Positions 42,466 to 50,215 of a stretch of DNA of 64,000 nucleotides are shown piece after piece (position 1 is the stretch's first letter; each line of letters begins with the position of its first letter). The notes under the pieces were generated by a model, which ran no database searches, had not been told where the DNA came from, and was given only the letters and a program-made list of their open reading frames with translations. Location of the stretch: assembly GCA_020072645.1 (NCBI GenBank), contig JAIQGK010000003.1, positions 372,001 through 436,000 on the forward strand. The letters run 5' to 3'. The stretch comes from Terriglobia bacterium (GTDB lineage Bacteria > Acidobacteriota > Terriglobia > Terriglobales > Acidobacteriaceae). A program made the position numbers and the translations under genes.

Positions 42466-43080
42466 CTATATGGCTCTGTTGCCAGATGGCGACGCACTGC
42501 TTAGAGCGTTATCTCTTCTCAACGCCAAGCTGCGCTTAAGACCGCGCCGGAGCAGATAAACTCGGAGCCAGAGCCCTCCCATAGAAAGGAAAGGCAATGA
42601 ATAAAGCACGAATTGCCACTGTCCAGAGAGGGGAGGGGAGGCGTTTATATAGGTTGTGGTTTCATTGACACCGCGTGAGCTTTGCAAACGGACCCTGATT
42701 TGCCATGATTTCTCGCCGTCAAATGGCGCTTCAGCCTCGTACTGTTCATCCTGAGATTCACGGTCCGCAGCATAAAAAGTTTCAGGCGAATTTTGGTTTG
42801 CAGGCTGAACGCCGATTTCGACCTTCAGGTCATCCGGTAAAGTGGGCACCGTTGTTCCGGAGGATGGGCGCACCCTAACAAAGAATCTTCCGGTATCCAT
42901 GTGCTGTTGCGCCCACACAGAGATCGTCCAGGGGCCCACCTGCTCATCAGTAATAATGCGGGCAGGCGGCGCATGATGGTCATGGGCCAGAGCACTCATG
43001 TTGCACAACAGCAAGAAGCATGCAAGACAAAGAAATTGTCCTAGATGCGCAGCCCGCTTCCGTAGGAAACAGGAATTCAT
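42466..43080 (-). CDS. secreted protein with C-terminal membrane helix
   Basis: This is a 204-residue protein from ATG 43080 (MNSCFLRKRAAHLGQFLCLA). It has a signal peptide ending in SALAHDHH, giving a mature His-rich N-terminus. A beta-rich extracytoplasmic domain follows (ITDEQVGPWTISVWAQQH, GRFFVRVRPSSGTTVP, SWQIRVRLQSSRGVNETTTY). A C-terminal helix is preceded by QWQFVLYSLPFLSMGG and followed by a basic tail. It is the last gene of a four-gene cluster with UnbV/UnbU. Family unknown; the AHDHH start suggests metal contact. Confidence 0.65.
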   Translation of the reverse strand: MNSCFLRKRAAHLGQFLCLACFLLLCNMSALAHDHHAPPARIITDEQVGPWTISVWAQQHMDTGRFFVRVRPSSGTTVPTLPDDLKVEIGVQPANQNSPETFYAADRESQDEQYEAEAPFDGEKSWQIRVRLQSSRGVNETTTYINASPPLSGQWQFVLYSLPFLSMGGLWLRVYLLRRGLKRSLALRRDNALSSASPSGNRAI

Positions 43081-43082
43081 GC

Positions 43083-43682
43083 TCAAGATGTGTATGCCGG
43101 GCGTGATTGCCATGCGCATGTACAAAGTGCCCTTTCCGCGTCCTGCTTTGCAGGAAACAGGTGGTAATACATACCGATAATCATGGGGATGAAAACTACA
43201 GTGTTGTAAAACAGATGCAACTCAACCCGCGGAATAAACTGTTGCAGGATACTGGCCGGAACAGGCGAGCCAAATAAATTATGATGAAAAGTTGCCTGTC
43301 CAATGAGCAGCAAATGTTCGATATGGTGCCAGAATTGTATGATCAGCGCGACGGTCCACCATTTACGCGAGGCGCCGACAAAGCCCTTGCGAAGCACCCA
43401 GATGCCCACCAGCATGATCAGCGCGTAACCATAGTGTAAGACTTCAGAAGTCACCAGCCAGGGAAACCAGAGACCCAGTACCCCTCCCGCTTTGGGCCGA
43501 GGCCAATGCAGCACCCATATCTGCACTGCCTGGGCGAGATGCTCAGCCCAGTGGCCAAGAACAACGATCATGAATAATTGCAGGGCGCGCTCATGCCATT
43601 GCACATTCAGCTTCTCGTGAATGCTGACCCCGGAGTGCGCTTTCGAATTGACTTCTTGAAGAGTTGAATTTGTAGCAGCCAT
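43083..43682 (-). CDS. His-rich polytopic membrane protein of unknown function
   Basis: This 199-residue protein has about five membrane helices. Histidines sit in or near the helices in recurring pairs (LGHWAEHLAQ, EVLHYGYALIML, IIQFWHHIEHLLLIGQATFHHN, ELHLFYNTVVF). HxxxH and HHxxH patterns like these are seen in membrane di-iron or heme proteins, but no family is recognised. It lies three bases upstream of the last gene and 68 bases after UnbU, so the cluster is one operon. Confidence 0.65.
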   Translation of the reverse strand: MAATNSTLQEVNSKAHSGVSIHEKLNVQWHERALQLFMIVVLGHWAEHLAQAVQIWVLHWPRPKAGGVLGLWFPWLVTSEVLHYGYALIMLVGIWVLRKGFVGASRKWWTVALIIQFWHHIEHLLLIGQATFHHNLFGSPVPASILQQFIPRVELHLFYNTVVFIPMIIGMYYHLFPAKQDAERALCTCAWQSRPAYTS

Positions 43683-43749
43683 ATCATCTCCTTGAAAAAA
43701 ACCCTTGCTGGATAAGCGATCAATGTTGGTTTGCAGGTTGAGGCAAAAC

Positions 43750-44682
43750 CTACGCCATTTCGCGCGCCAAGACCGTTGCGGCTTGCGCAGCGACTCCCTG
43801 CCTGGATGTGGCGTTCAAATAGTTCTGGGCATAAAGAGTGATTCCACGGGATAGAGATACCAGAGTGAGCGCGAAGAAGAAGCCGAAGACCACGTGCATG
43901 GTGACCAGAACTCCGTAGGTTGCGGCGACGAGAGCGCCAAAGAGCAATTGACCCCGTGGCATGCAAGGACACGTGGCCGGATCTGTGACCATATAAAACG
44001 TGAACAGGACAAAAGCCGCTCCCGTCATCGGCAGAAGCGCGGCAGTCAAGGGAGTGCCGAAGGCCACATTACGAACCAAGGCCTGAAGGAAGAAACCGCC
44101 TACCCATCCGATGGCGACACAGATTCGCCTGGTGAACCTGATATTGAGAAAGCTACCGCTCACCACAATGATTGCAGGCAGAATCCAGCTTCCCCATCCG
44201 TGAATGTTTTCAGTGAAGTGATACGGCGGAGCAATGCCTACCCAGGGGAAGAGCAGCAGTGTGAGACTGATGCCAAAATTCGAAGGATTCAAGAAGTGAC
44301 GTTGTCCATTCTGCACCGCTATGCGCACAAGCGCCTTGGAGCAAATGGCCGCCGCAGAGGCAAACATAATCGGCAAGAGGTTCACATTGGAATAGAGGAG
44401 CATGGCGCAGGCAACGCCGGTGATATGCGCCGACAAGAGAAAGTCCACCATGTTTCGCCAGCCGCCTGAGAACCGCGGTTTGCGATTGTGGGCATAGCAA
44501 TCCACAAGCTCAAACCATATCTCGCAGGCATAAGCTGTGAGGACGGACACAAAAGGCTGGATCCAGGCCTGCTCAAAGCCGAAGACCGTGTGGCCGAGAA
44601 TGTTGAAGACGGTGATGGCAATGGCAAACCGGCGCAATCCTCCCAGGCGATTGGTCGGGTTCGCAGTCACTTTCATCGTCAT
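43750..44682 (-). CDS. UnbU-like membrane protein (RnfD/NqrB-related)
   Basis: This 310-residue protein has about ten helices. The line NGQRHFLNPSNFGISLTLLLFP and the pattern VTDPATCPCMPRGQLLFGALVAATYGVL (split by loops) match the UnbU/RnfD group, where the TDP...P motif is the flavin-attachment loop of RnfD/NqrB. UnbU and UnbV were named from enediyne clusters but occur together elsewhere without enediyne genes, as here. The 5' end overlaps unbV by four bases. Electron transfer across the membrane is a fair inference. Confidence 0.8.
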   Translation of the reverse strand: MTMKVTANPTNRLGGLRRFAIAITVFNILGHTVFGFEQAWIQPFVSVLTAYACEIWFELVDCYAHNRKPRFSGGWRNMVDFLLSAHITGVACAMLLYSNVNLLPIMFASAAAICSKALVRIAVQNGQRHFLNPSNFGISLTLLLFPWVGIAPPYHFTENIHGWGSWILPAIIVVSGSFLNIRFTRRICVAIGWVGGFFLQALVRNVAFGTPLTAALLPMTGAAFVLFTFYMVTDPATCPCMPRGQLLFGALVAATYGVLVTMHVVFGFFFALTLVSLSRGITLYAQNYLNATSRQGVAAQAATVLAREMA

Positions 44683-46640
44683 GAGTTCCTCCTTCCCGGC
44701 GAAGCCAGCAAGATTGTGTGCAGGCCCGGAGTCAGGTGTAAGGTCTGGCGGTGAATCGCGCCGTTCACGTCGCGCCAGGAAAGATTCACCGCAACCGTTG
44801 CGGATGCGGGTAGCTGTCCCAGTCCGAAGTGCAGTTCCGGGCTGCGCTTTCCTGAGTGCCCGTTGCCGGCGTCAACTTGCTGGGCCATGAGCCGGCCATC
44901 CGGCAAGTGGAGCGTTGCGGTTGCGCCGATTGCATAACGGCCGTGAAGGTCACGCGATGGATGCCCAGGCAGATCCCTGGTGTCGGGCGTTGCTTCGCCG
45001 TTGACCGGCAGCAGCAGATAGAGTTGCAGGAAGCTGTTCGGCGTACTCGTCTGGTTATGGTAAAAGACTGAATCTTCCCATTGGTTGGCGAGTGCGAAAT
45101 CCAGCAACCCGTCTCCATCCACGTCCGCGGTGGCAATGCCGCGCGTCACCTGGGGATCGTCCAGTCCCAGATCATGAGACAGATCAACATAGCGGCCGGA
45201 AGCCGACGGAACAAAGAAATGATTATGATCGTGGCCGCTCAGGTCATCGCCGGGATGAAAGTGCGGCCAGCTTGCAGGATGGCGCAGCAGATTATCATTG
45301 CCCATGGCCAGTTCGTGCAGCTCCGGCCAGCGGTCAGCAATGCCTTTTACAAAACCTGCCGCCTGGACAACTTGCAGCGAACCTTCATTATCGAAGTCGC
45401 CAAAACGGATGTCCCAGGACCAGCCGTTGCGCGAGAGGCCCAGCGGTTCGCTTGCTTCCCGGTAAGGCGCGATTCCGGCCCGCATTTGATTGAGATTGCC
45501 GGTGCTCAGGAAAATCAGATTGCTTTCTTCCAGCGCGAACTCCGATGTGATGTCGCTGACCGCCAGGTCAGGGATGCCGTCATGGTTCAAGTCGCCGCAG
45601 TCCACTCCCATGCCTTTGAAGGAATCGTGGCCAAGAACTTTGGAAGCGGGGGTCATCAGCGTGCGCTTGCCGAACAAGCGCTGAAAGTGCAGATGTCCGG
45701 GCACGGAAAGATTGCGCAGTAGCACGTCCGGGCCAAAGTCATTGGCAATGTAGATTTCGGGACGCAGATCACCATCAAGATCACAGGCAGCCAGGGCCAG
45801 GGTCCATCCTGATTGAGCGGTACCTTCCAGCACGTTCGTTTGCTCGCCGAACTCTACTCCGGGAACATCGCCGCCGACGGTGCTCTTCCACAAGAGGAAA
45901 TGCTTATTGCCGCCGTTGTAAGCGCGCGACATGGAATCCTGCATTTCAGCAGGGTACGTAGAGTGAGCGTCTAATACCCGCGACCCATCGGCAAAATAGT
46001 TGCCGAAAACCAGATCGATGTGCCCGTCGCCATCAAGGTCTGTGGCAAGCGCGGCGTTGGTATACCAATCTTGAACGGACGGCAAAAGTTCCTGGGGCTT
46101 AAAGCTGGCGCTGCTGAGATTGCCGGCCTGTGGCTGCTGCAGGAATACCACGGGAGAGCGGCCCCAGTAATAGACCACAATGTCCATGAGTCCGTCTTCG
46201 TTCGCATCCAGCGGAAGGCAGCCCATGGGCGCCATGGTATTTGAGTCATACGAGAGAGGGCGTGGGGCCAGCACAAAGGGTTTGTAGCGCTGCGGCGTGC
46301 CGGGGACCGGAGCAACAATCACCTGATCAGTCCGGGTGTCCACGTAGCAAAGATCGTTAGGCAGGCCGTCACCATCAAGGTCATTCAATGCAACGGAAGC
46401 GCCAACGGAAGAGACCCAGGTGGAGATTCCGGCCAGGCGGGGATTGACAGAGCGAATTGTCTTTGCGGGATATCCGGGGACTTGAGGCAGGGCGCTCCGC
46501 TGAAATTGGAAGTGGCTGGTCAGAGCAAGCCGCTCGCGCGCGGAGATACGCGGCAACTGCGTCGCAAAGTAGAGACCAGCCAGAATCAATGCGGCAGAGA
46601 CCGGCTTAAGCCAACGCTTGAACCAATGGAATGGAGGCAT
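44679..46640 (-). CDS. CRTAC1/UnbV-type FG-GAP repeat protein with ASPIC domain
   Basis: This is a 653-residue protein from ATG 46640, with AAGGTG six bases upstream supporting it over GTG 46649. A membrane/signal helix (VSAALILAGLYFATQLP) is followed by several FG-GAP/VCBS calcium-binding repeats with DxDxDG: DLDGDGLPND, DANEDGLMDIVVY, DLDGDGHIDLVFGN, DLDGDLRPEIYIAND, DVDGDGLLDFALANQW. The C-terminal ASPIC/UnbV domain (ASVTVNLSWRDVNG-like) ends in a TLHLTPGLHTI strand. A secreted beta-propeller that pairs with UnbU. Confidence 0.85.
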   Translation of the reverse strand: MPPFHWFKRWLKPVSAALILAGLYFATQLPRISARERLALTSHFQFQRSALPQVPGYPAKTIRSVNPRLAGISTWVSSVGASVALNDLDGDGLPNDLCYVDTRTDQVIVAPVPGTPQRYKPFVLAPRPLSYDSNTMAPMGCLPLDANEDGLMDIVVYYWGRSPVVFLQQPQAGNLSSASFKPQELLPSVQDWYTNAALATDLDGDGHIDLVFGNYFADGSRVLDAHSTYPAEMQDSMSRAYNGGNKHFLLWKSTVGGDVPGVEFGEQTNVLEGTAQSGWTLALAACDLDGDLRPEIYIANDFGPDVLLRNLSVPGHLHFQRLFGKRTLMTPASKVLGHDSFKGMGVDCGDLNHDGIPDLAVSDITSEFALEESNLIFLSTGNLNQMRAGIAPYREASEPLGLSRNGWSWDIRFGDFDNEGSLQVVQAAGFVKGIADRWPELHELAMGNDNLLRHPASWPHFHPGDDLSGHDHNHFFVPSASGRYVDLSHDLGLDDPQVTRGIATADVDGDGLLDFALANQWEDSVFYHNQTSTPNSFLQLYLLLPVNGEATPDTRDLPGHPSRDLHGRYAIGATATLHLPDGRLMAQQVDAGNGHSGKRSPELHFGLGQLPASATVAVNLSWRDVNGAIHRQTLHLTPGLHTILLASPGRRNS

Positions 46641-47049
46641 CTTAATCACCTTGTTAGGGGGCGGAAGCTATTTCTTCGCGGAACGGCCAAGCCCTTCAGC
46701 CGGGGAGCATCATGCAGCCAAGACCGCTAATTGCTGGCAGAGAATTTTTCATTTGAAGAAACAATATGAGACGAATCAACGACTTGTCTTGTTTCAATTC
46801 AGGAAGATCTTGCGAGTAGTTGTGGCTTCGCCCCGTCCCTTACAGGGCTTGGTGTGATCTACCGCTCAGCATGGGAGCCAAGCGCAGGAGCCAAGTGCTT
46901 GAGAACACGGTCTGCGCGGTCAAAAGCTTGCAACAAGATACACCTGAATCCGCGCGTTGGCAATGAAAAGATGCAGCGAGGAAGGGCCGCTGCATCCATA
47001 TGAGTTGGCTTTGCACTACGATTTTTAGCAATTGGTAATCAGTAACATG
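46641..47049. other. intergenic region, promoter of the UnbV operon presumed
   Basis: About 400 bases between the UnbV start and the terminator of the next gene contain no protein-like frame. No repeat or RNA was recognised. Confidence 0.45.
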
Positions 47050-47078
47050 AAAAGCCTGCCGTCGAAAGGCAGGCTTTT
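47050..47078 (-). terminator. intrinsic terminator of the 47.1-48.1 kb gene
   Basis: An 11-bp perfect stem AAAAGCCTGCC (47050-47060) / GGCAGGCTTTT (47068-47078) has a 7-base loop and is symmetric in T/A content, so it could act in both directions. It lies 45 bases past the stop of the minus-strand gene. Confidence 0.8.
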
Positions 47079-47122
47079 CAATCTGATTCAAGTCCCGTAC
47101 AAGGGCGCCCAGCGGCGTTCAG

Positions 47123-48112
47123 TTAGAGCTGTTGCAACTCATTGATCTTCTCGCGCACCTTTTTTGTGAATCCTTCCACCTCCGCGGGCGAAAATTGCGC
47201 GGCGCGGAAAGCATCACTGATCTGCTGATCGGAAAGCTGGGCCAGGTAGCCGGCGATCCACTTGGCATGTTCGCGGGGGATGTGCTTGAAGCGCCAGAAA
47301 TCGATGTAATCAGGGTCGGCATTCTTGATCAGCGGCAGAGACTGGAAATCCTTGAGTTTTCCTTTGGTATAAAACATTGTCTTGCCGGCCTTGCCGAAGC
47401 TAGATCCCAGGTCGGCGGCAATGTAGCGCTGTTCACCTTCAGGCGTGGAATAGACGTGCTGGTTCGAGCCCTTGAGATCGACGTTGCATATGATTTCCAT
47501 CATGATCTTCAGGCCGTCGAGTTCTTTGGTCCCCACGAATGGATTTTTGTCCCATGACCAGTCCGCGATCTCCTGCTCGCCCTTGTCGCGGCGCTTGAAC
47601 CTTGCGCCTGCAAGCTTTTCGCCCTCGATGAGGTTCTGGCCGCGCGTCATTTTCTGCCGCAGCTGGCCCACCGCCAAGTCCGCAAGGTAATAATCTTCAT
47701 TGGTAAAGTACCCGACGGCCCAAACCAGCCGGGTGGCAGCGGTTTCAGGCTTGGCCTCGTTTCCAAATTTTACGCCCCACTTGATTCCGTCTTCATCGAC
47801 CGCATTAAATTTGGGGTTCACGCCGTTCTTATCTTCCTTGAGGAACTTAAGCTTGCCCTTAGGGAGACGGTCCTTGCTTCCGGGGCCATAAAAAAGATCG
47901 CGCGAAGCAATGTCACTGGGCTCGCGCCATATCACAGCGGCGCCAGCGCCGAGCTTCGGCTTAGCTTCAGCCTTGGTATCAGGCTTGGAAGATTTTTCCG
48001 ACGCTCGCAGCATGAATCGCTGGCCCGGGCGTGCCGTCTGCGCGGATGCAAGCAGGCAGCCGAAAACCAGAAGCGGCAGAATTGCGGAAAGGATTCGTTT
48101 CGGAATGAACAT
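47123..48112 (-). CDS. secreted protein of unknown function
   Basis: This 329-residue protein has a signal peptide (ILPLLVFGCLLASAQ) and a Lys/Glu-rich linker to about 60 (ASEKSSKPDTKAEAKPKLG). A globular domain follows (KWGVKFGNEAKPETAATRLVWAVGYF, NPFVGTKELDGLKIMMEIIC, YIAADLGSSFGKAGKTMFYTKGKLKD). The DLGSSFG and EI.CN segments are reminiscent of kinase-like or phosphatidylinositol-kinase-like folds seen in some secreted bacterial proteins, but I would not name it. A clear terminator follows. Confidence 0.65.
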   Translation of the reverse strand: MFIPKRILSAILPLLVFGCLLASAQTARPGQRFMLRASEKSSKPDTKAEAKPKLGAGAAVIWREPSDIASRDLFYGPGSKDRLPKGKLKFLKEDKNGVNPKFNAVDEDGIKWGVKFGNEAKPETAATRLVWAVGYFTNEDYYLADLAVGQLRQKMTRGQNLIEGEKLAGARFKRRDKGEQEIADWSWDKNPFVGTKELDGLKIMMEIICNVDLKGSNQHVYSTPEGEQRYIAADLGSSFGKAGKTMFYTKGKLKDFQSLPLIKNADPDYIDFWRFKHIPREHAKWIAGYLAQLSDQQISDAFRAAQFSPAEVEGFTKKVREKINELQQL

Positions 48113-48437
48113 GGTTTTTTACCTCCCGGCACTTTTCGGACCGCCGCATCAAGTTCCACGGGAACCCGTTAGCTTGAGAGTAGGCACAAAGTTCATGGCT
48201 CGAAACTGTCAGAAATGACAGGTCGCCCGGGGGCCGCGGGCGAGGTGGGGAACGTACCGCCCCCGGGGCTTATAGAATTACGCGCAATCCAGCTCGGCAT
48301 CACGATATCGAATACCAGCGCGCGAGAAGGAGGACAAGTTGAGGCTTCACGCGTCAAGCCTCTCTCCAAAAGTCCTTTTGCATGGGCTATGTAAGGTTTT
48401 CAACAATGTGTTTATTGGCCCGGGACGGCCCGCTACG
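48113..48437. other. intergenic region, nothing identified
   Basis: This stretch between the 3' end of the ric gene and the start of the secreted-protein gene at 48112 has a GC-rich run near 48220-48270 and no protein-like frame. Confidence 0.45.
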
Positions 48438-49178
48438 TTAGACACAAACCTCCGTTTTGCCCTCCATGGCGATTGCGCGCGGAAAGAGTATGTTGTTCTC
48501 AAGGTGAACGTGCTGATGCAGATCGCTTTCGAACTCCTTCAAGGCGGTGAACAGCGTTTTGTAACTGAAGCAGGCATCCTCAGGGGGCGTGTAGTTCCCA
48601 CTCAGTTCGGAGATCGACTTCAGGGCAGCGCCCGCTGAATCATGCTCAAGTTGCATCATGTGCACGGGGTTGCTCACAGTGCCGAAAACGGGCATCGGTT
48701 TCGGTCGGCCAGTGCTGACGGCACTTTCCAAAGCGACGATGTGAGGAAAAAGAATGTGTTCTTCTTTCATCATGTGCGAAGTCAGCTCAGCGGCCATTCC
48801 CTGGAATGTCTGCTGGATCTTGCCCAGTTCTGGATGGTTCTTTCCATGGACCGATACCACCTTGTGCAAAAGTTGCTGGAGGCGCGGGATTTCCTGTTTC
48901 ACATAGACATGGTGAGTGGTAACAATATGTTCGACTAGGCTACCGAGCGCTCCGTTCGTGAAATCCGGCAGGCTGGCTTCTGTCGTCGGTGTAAAGCTGC
49001 CGCCTTGTTCCAAAGCGCGCAGCACATCGTCAACGGGAAGATGCGCATGCATGCAGGCATCGCTCAGCGATTTTCCCCCGCCGCAGCAATAGTCGATGCC
49101 GAGCTTCTCAAAAGTCCGGGTCGCATTGGGAATTTCTATGGCTAACTCTCTGACTGTCCTGGTGGCACTTAGATTCAT
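48438..49178 (-). CDS. ric: RIC-family di-iron iron-sulfur cluster repair protein
   Basis: This 246-residue protein has an N-terminal DUF542 domain with GIDYCCGGGKSL (two cysteines), then a hemerythrin-like domain whose ligands are spread over LVEHIVTTHHVYVKQEI, LTSHMMKEEHILFPHI, MMQLEHDSAGAAL and LHQHVHLENNILFPR. It is the YtfE/ScdA/NorA group that repairs Fe-S clusters after nitrosative and oxidative damage. A TGAC-N4-GTCA box lies about 80 bases upstream and an Fnr-type regulator gene is next door, which fits induction by NO or low oxygen. Confidence 0.9.
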   Translation of the reverse strand: MNLSATRTVRELAIEIPNATRTFEKLGIDYCCGGGKSLSDACMHAHLPVDDVLRALEQGGSFTPTTEASLPDFTNGALGSLVEHIVTTHHVYVKQEIPRLQQLLHKVVSVHGKNHPELGKIQQTFQGMAAELTSHMMKEEHILFPHIVALESAVSTGRPKPMPVFGTVSNPVHMMQLEHDSAGAALKSISELSGNYTPPEDACFSYKTLFTALKEFESDLHQHVHLENNILFPRAIAMEGKTEVCV

Positions 49179-49256
49179 GGCTTTTAAGCTCCTTGAAAGA
49201 CCTGGGTTATTGAAGTCTCCAGCTGTGAGTCTAGGAGCGCCCGTCGATTGAGCCTA

Positions 49257-49268
49257 TGACTTTTGTCA
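49257..49268 (-). promoter_or_regulatory. candidate Crp/Fnr (Dnr-like) box upstream of ric
   Basis: TGAC-TTTT-GTCA (49257-49268) is a perfect palindrome of the NNR/Dnr half-site type, 79 bases upstream of the ric ATG. It lies just past the end of the Crp/Fnr-family gene. Confidence 0.5.
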
Positions 49269-49280
49269 CAGGGAAGCCGA

Positions 49281-49979
49281 TTATTCCGAGGTTTCGAGTT
49301 CGGCCTGCAATCGTCGAAGATCGGGAATGACCACGGTTTTGGCATCCATGCTGATGAGTTCCTCAGCCTGCAAACGGCTCAAGTTGCGCGATACCAGCTC
49401 CCGCACTGTGCCAATCTCTGATGCCAATTCCTGATTACTGGAAGGCAATTGGACCTCTATTCCTGCCGCGGTCTTCTTTCCTGTTTTCGCAAGACGGATC
49501 AGCACCGAAATGAGCCTTGAGCGAACAGTGGTGAAAGAGAGCTCTTCAATAATTGCAACCAGCTTTCGCAGACGCCCACCGACCACTTTAAGGACTTTAA
49601 GAGGGACTTGAGGATGCACGAGGCACAGGGAATGGAAGTCCTGTTTGCTGATGAAATAAATTCTGGCATCGCCGACGGCAGCACTAGATGCCGGGTAAGT
49701 GCCGCCATCGAACAGCGGCAGTTCTGCGACCGAACTCCCAGGGCCTTCAACCGTTAAAATCTGTTCGCGGCCATTGGGCGAACTTTTGAAGATCCGTACA
49801 TGGCCGGTCTCGATAACAAACAGGCCGGTGCAGGGATCACCTTCGGTAAAAAGAATCTCCCCCTTGTGATAGTCGCGGGGCACGGCCCGCTCTGCGAGGA
49901 ACTGAAATTCAGTTTCAGTAAGTCCATTAAAAATGGGCACTCGCCGAAGAATGGTTAATACATGAGGCACAGCCGGCAT
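49281..49979 (-). CDS. Crp/Fnr-family transcriptional regulator
   Basis: This 232-residue protein has a cNMP-binding-like barrel (FQFLAERAVPRDYHKGEILFTEG, GLFVIETGHVRIFKSSPNGR, GSSVAELPLFDGGTYPASSAAV), the dimer helix (HPQVPLKVLKVVGGRLRKL) and the winged helix ELASEIGTVRELVSRNLSRL. The recognition helix has the Glu-x-x-Ser-Arg set of Fnr. The N-terminal Cys cluster of Fnr is absent, so it is more like Dnr or a cAMP-free Crp. Neighbouring ric suggests NO or redox control. Confidence 0.9.
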   Translation of the reverse strand: MPAVPHVLTILRRVPIFNGLTETEFQFLAERAVPRDYHKGEILFTEGDPCTGLFVIETGHVRIFKSSPNGREQILTVEGPGSSVAELPLFDGGTYPASSAAVGDARIYFISKQDFHSLCLVHPQVPLKVLKVVGGRLRKLVAIIEELSFTTVRSRLISVLIRLAKTGKKTAAGIEVQLPSSNQELASEIGTVRELVSRNLSRLQAEELISMDAKTVVIPDLRRLQAELETSE

Positions 49980-50215
49980 GACTTATATTCTAATCGCCAA
50001 ATTTTCCCACAGCTGCGATTGCCGCCGGCATTGCCGGCCATTGAGTGTTCGTGTCTCCAGGCAGGCTGCGGTGCATGGATGGCCCATGAATACCTGGCCG
50101 TTGGAGAGCACACCCGGAAGAGCGATTAGGGAGCCTGGTGACATGCAAATATTACGACTCTGCAGGACCGTCGGCGGGCATCAGGCGATCAGGCTTAAGT
50201 AATCTATTATCTATA

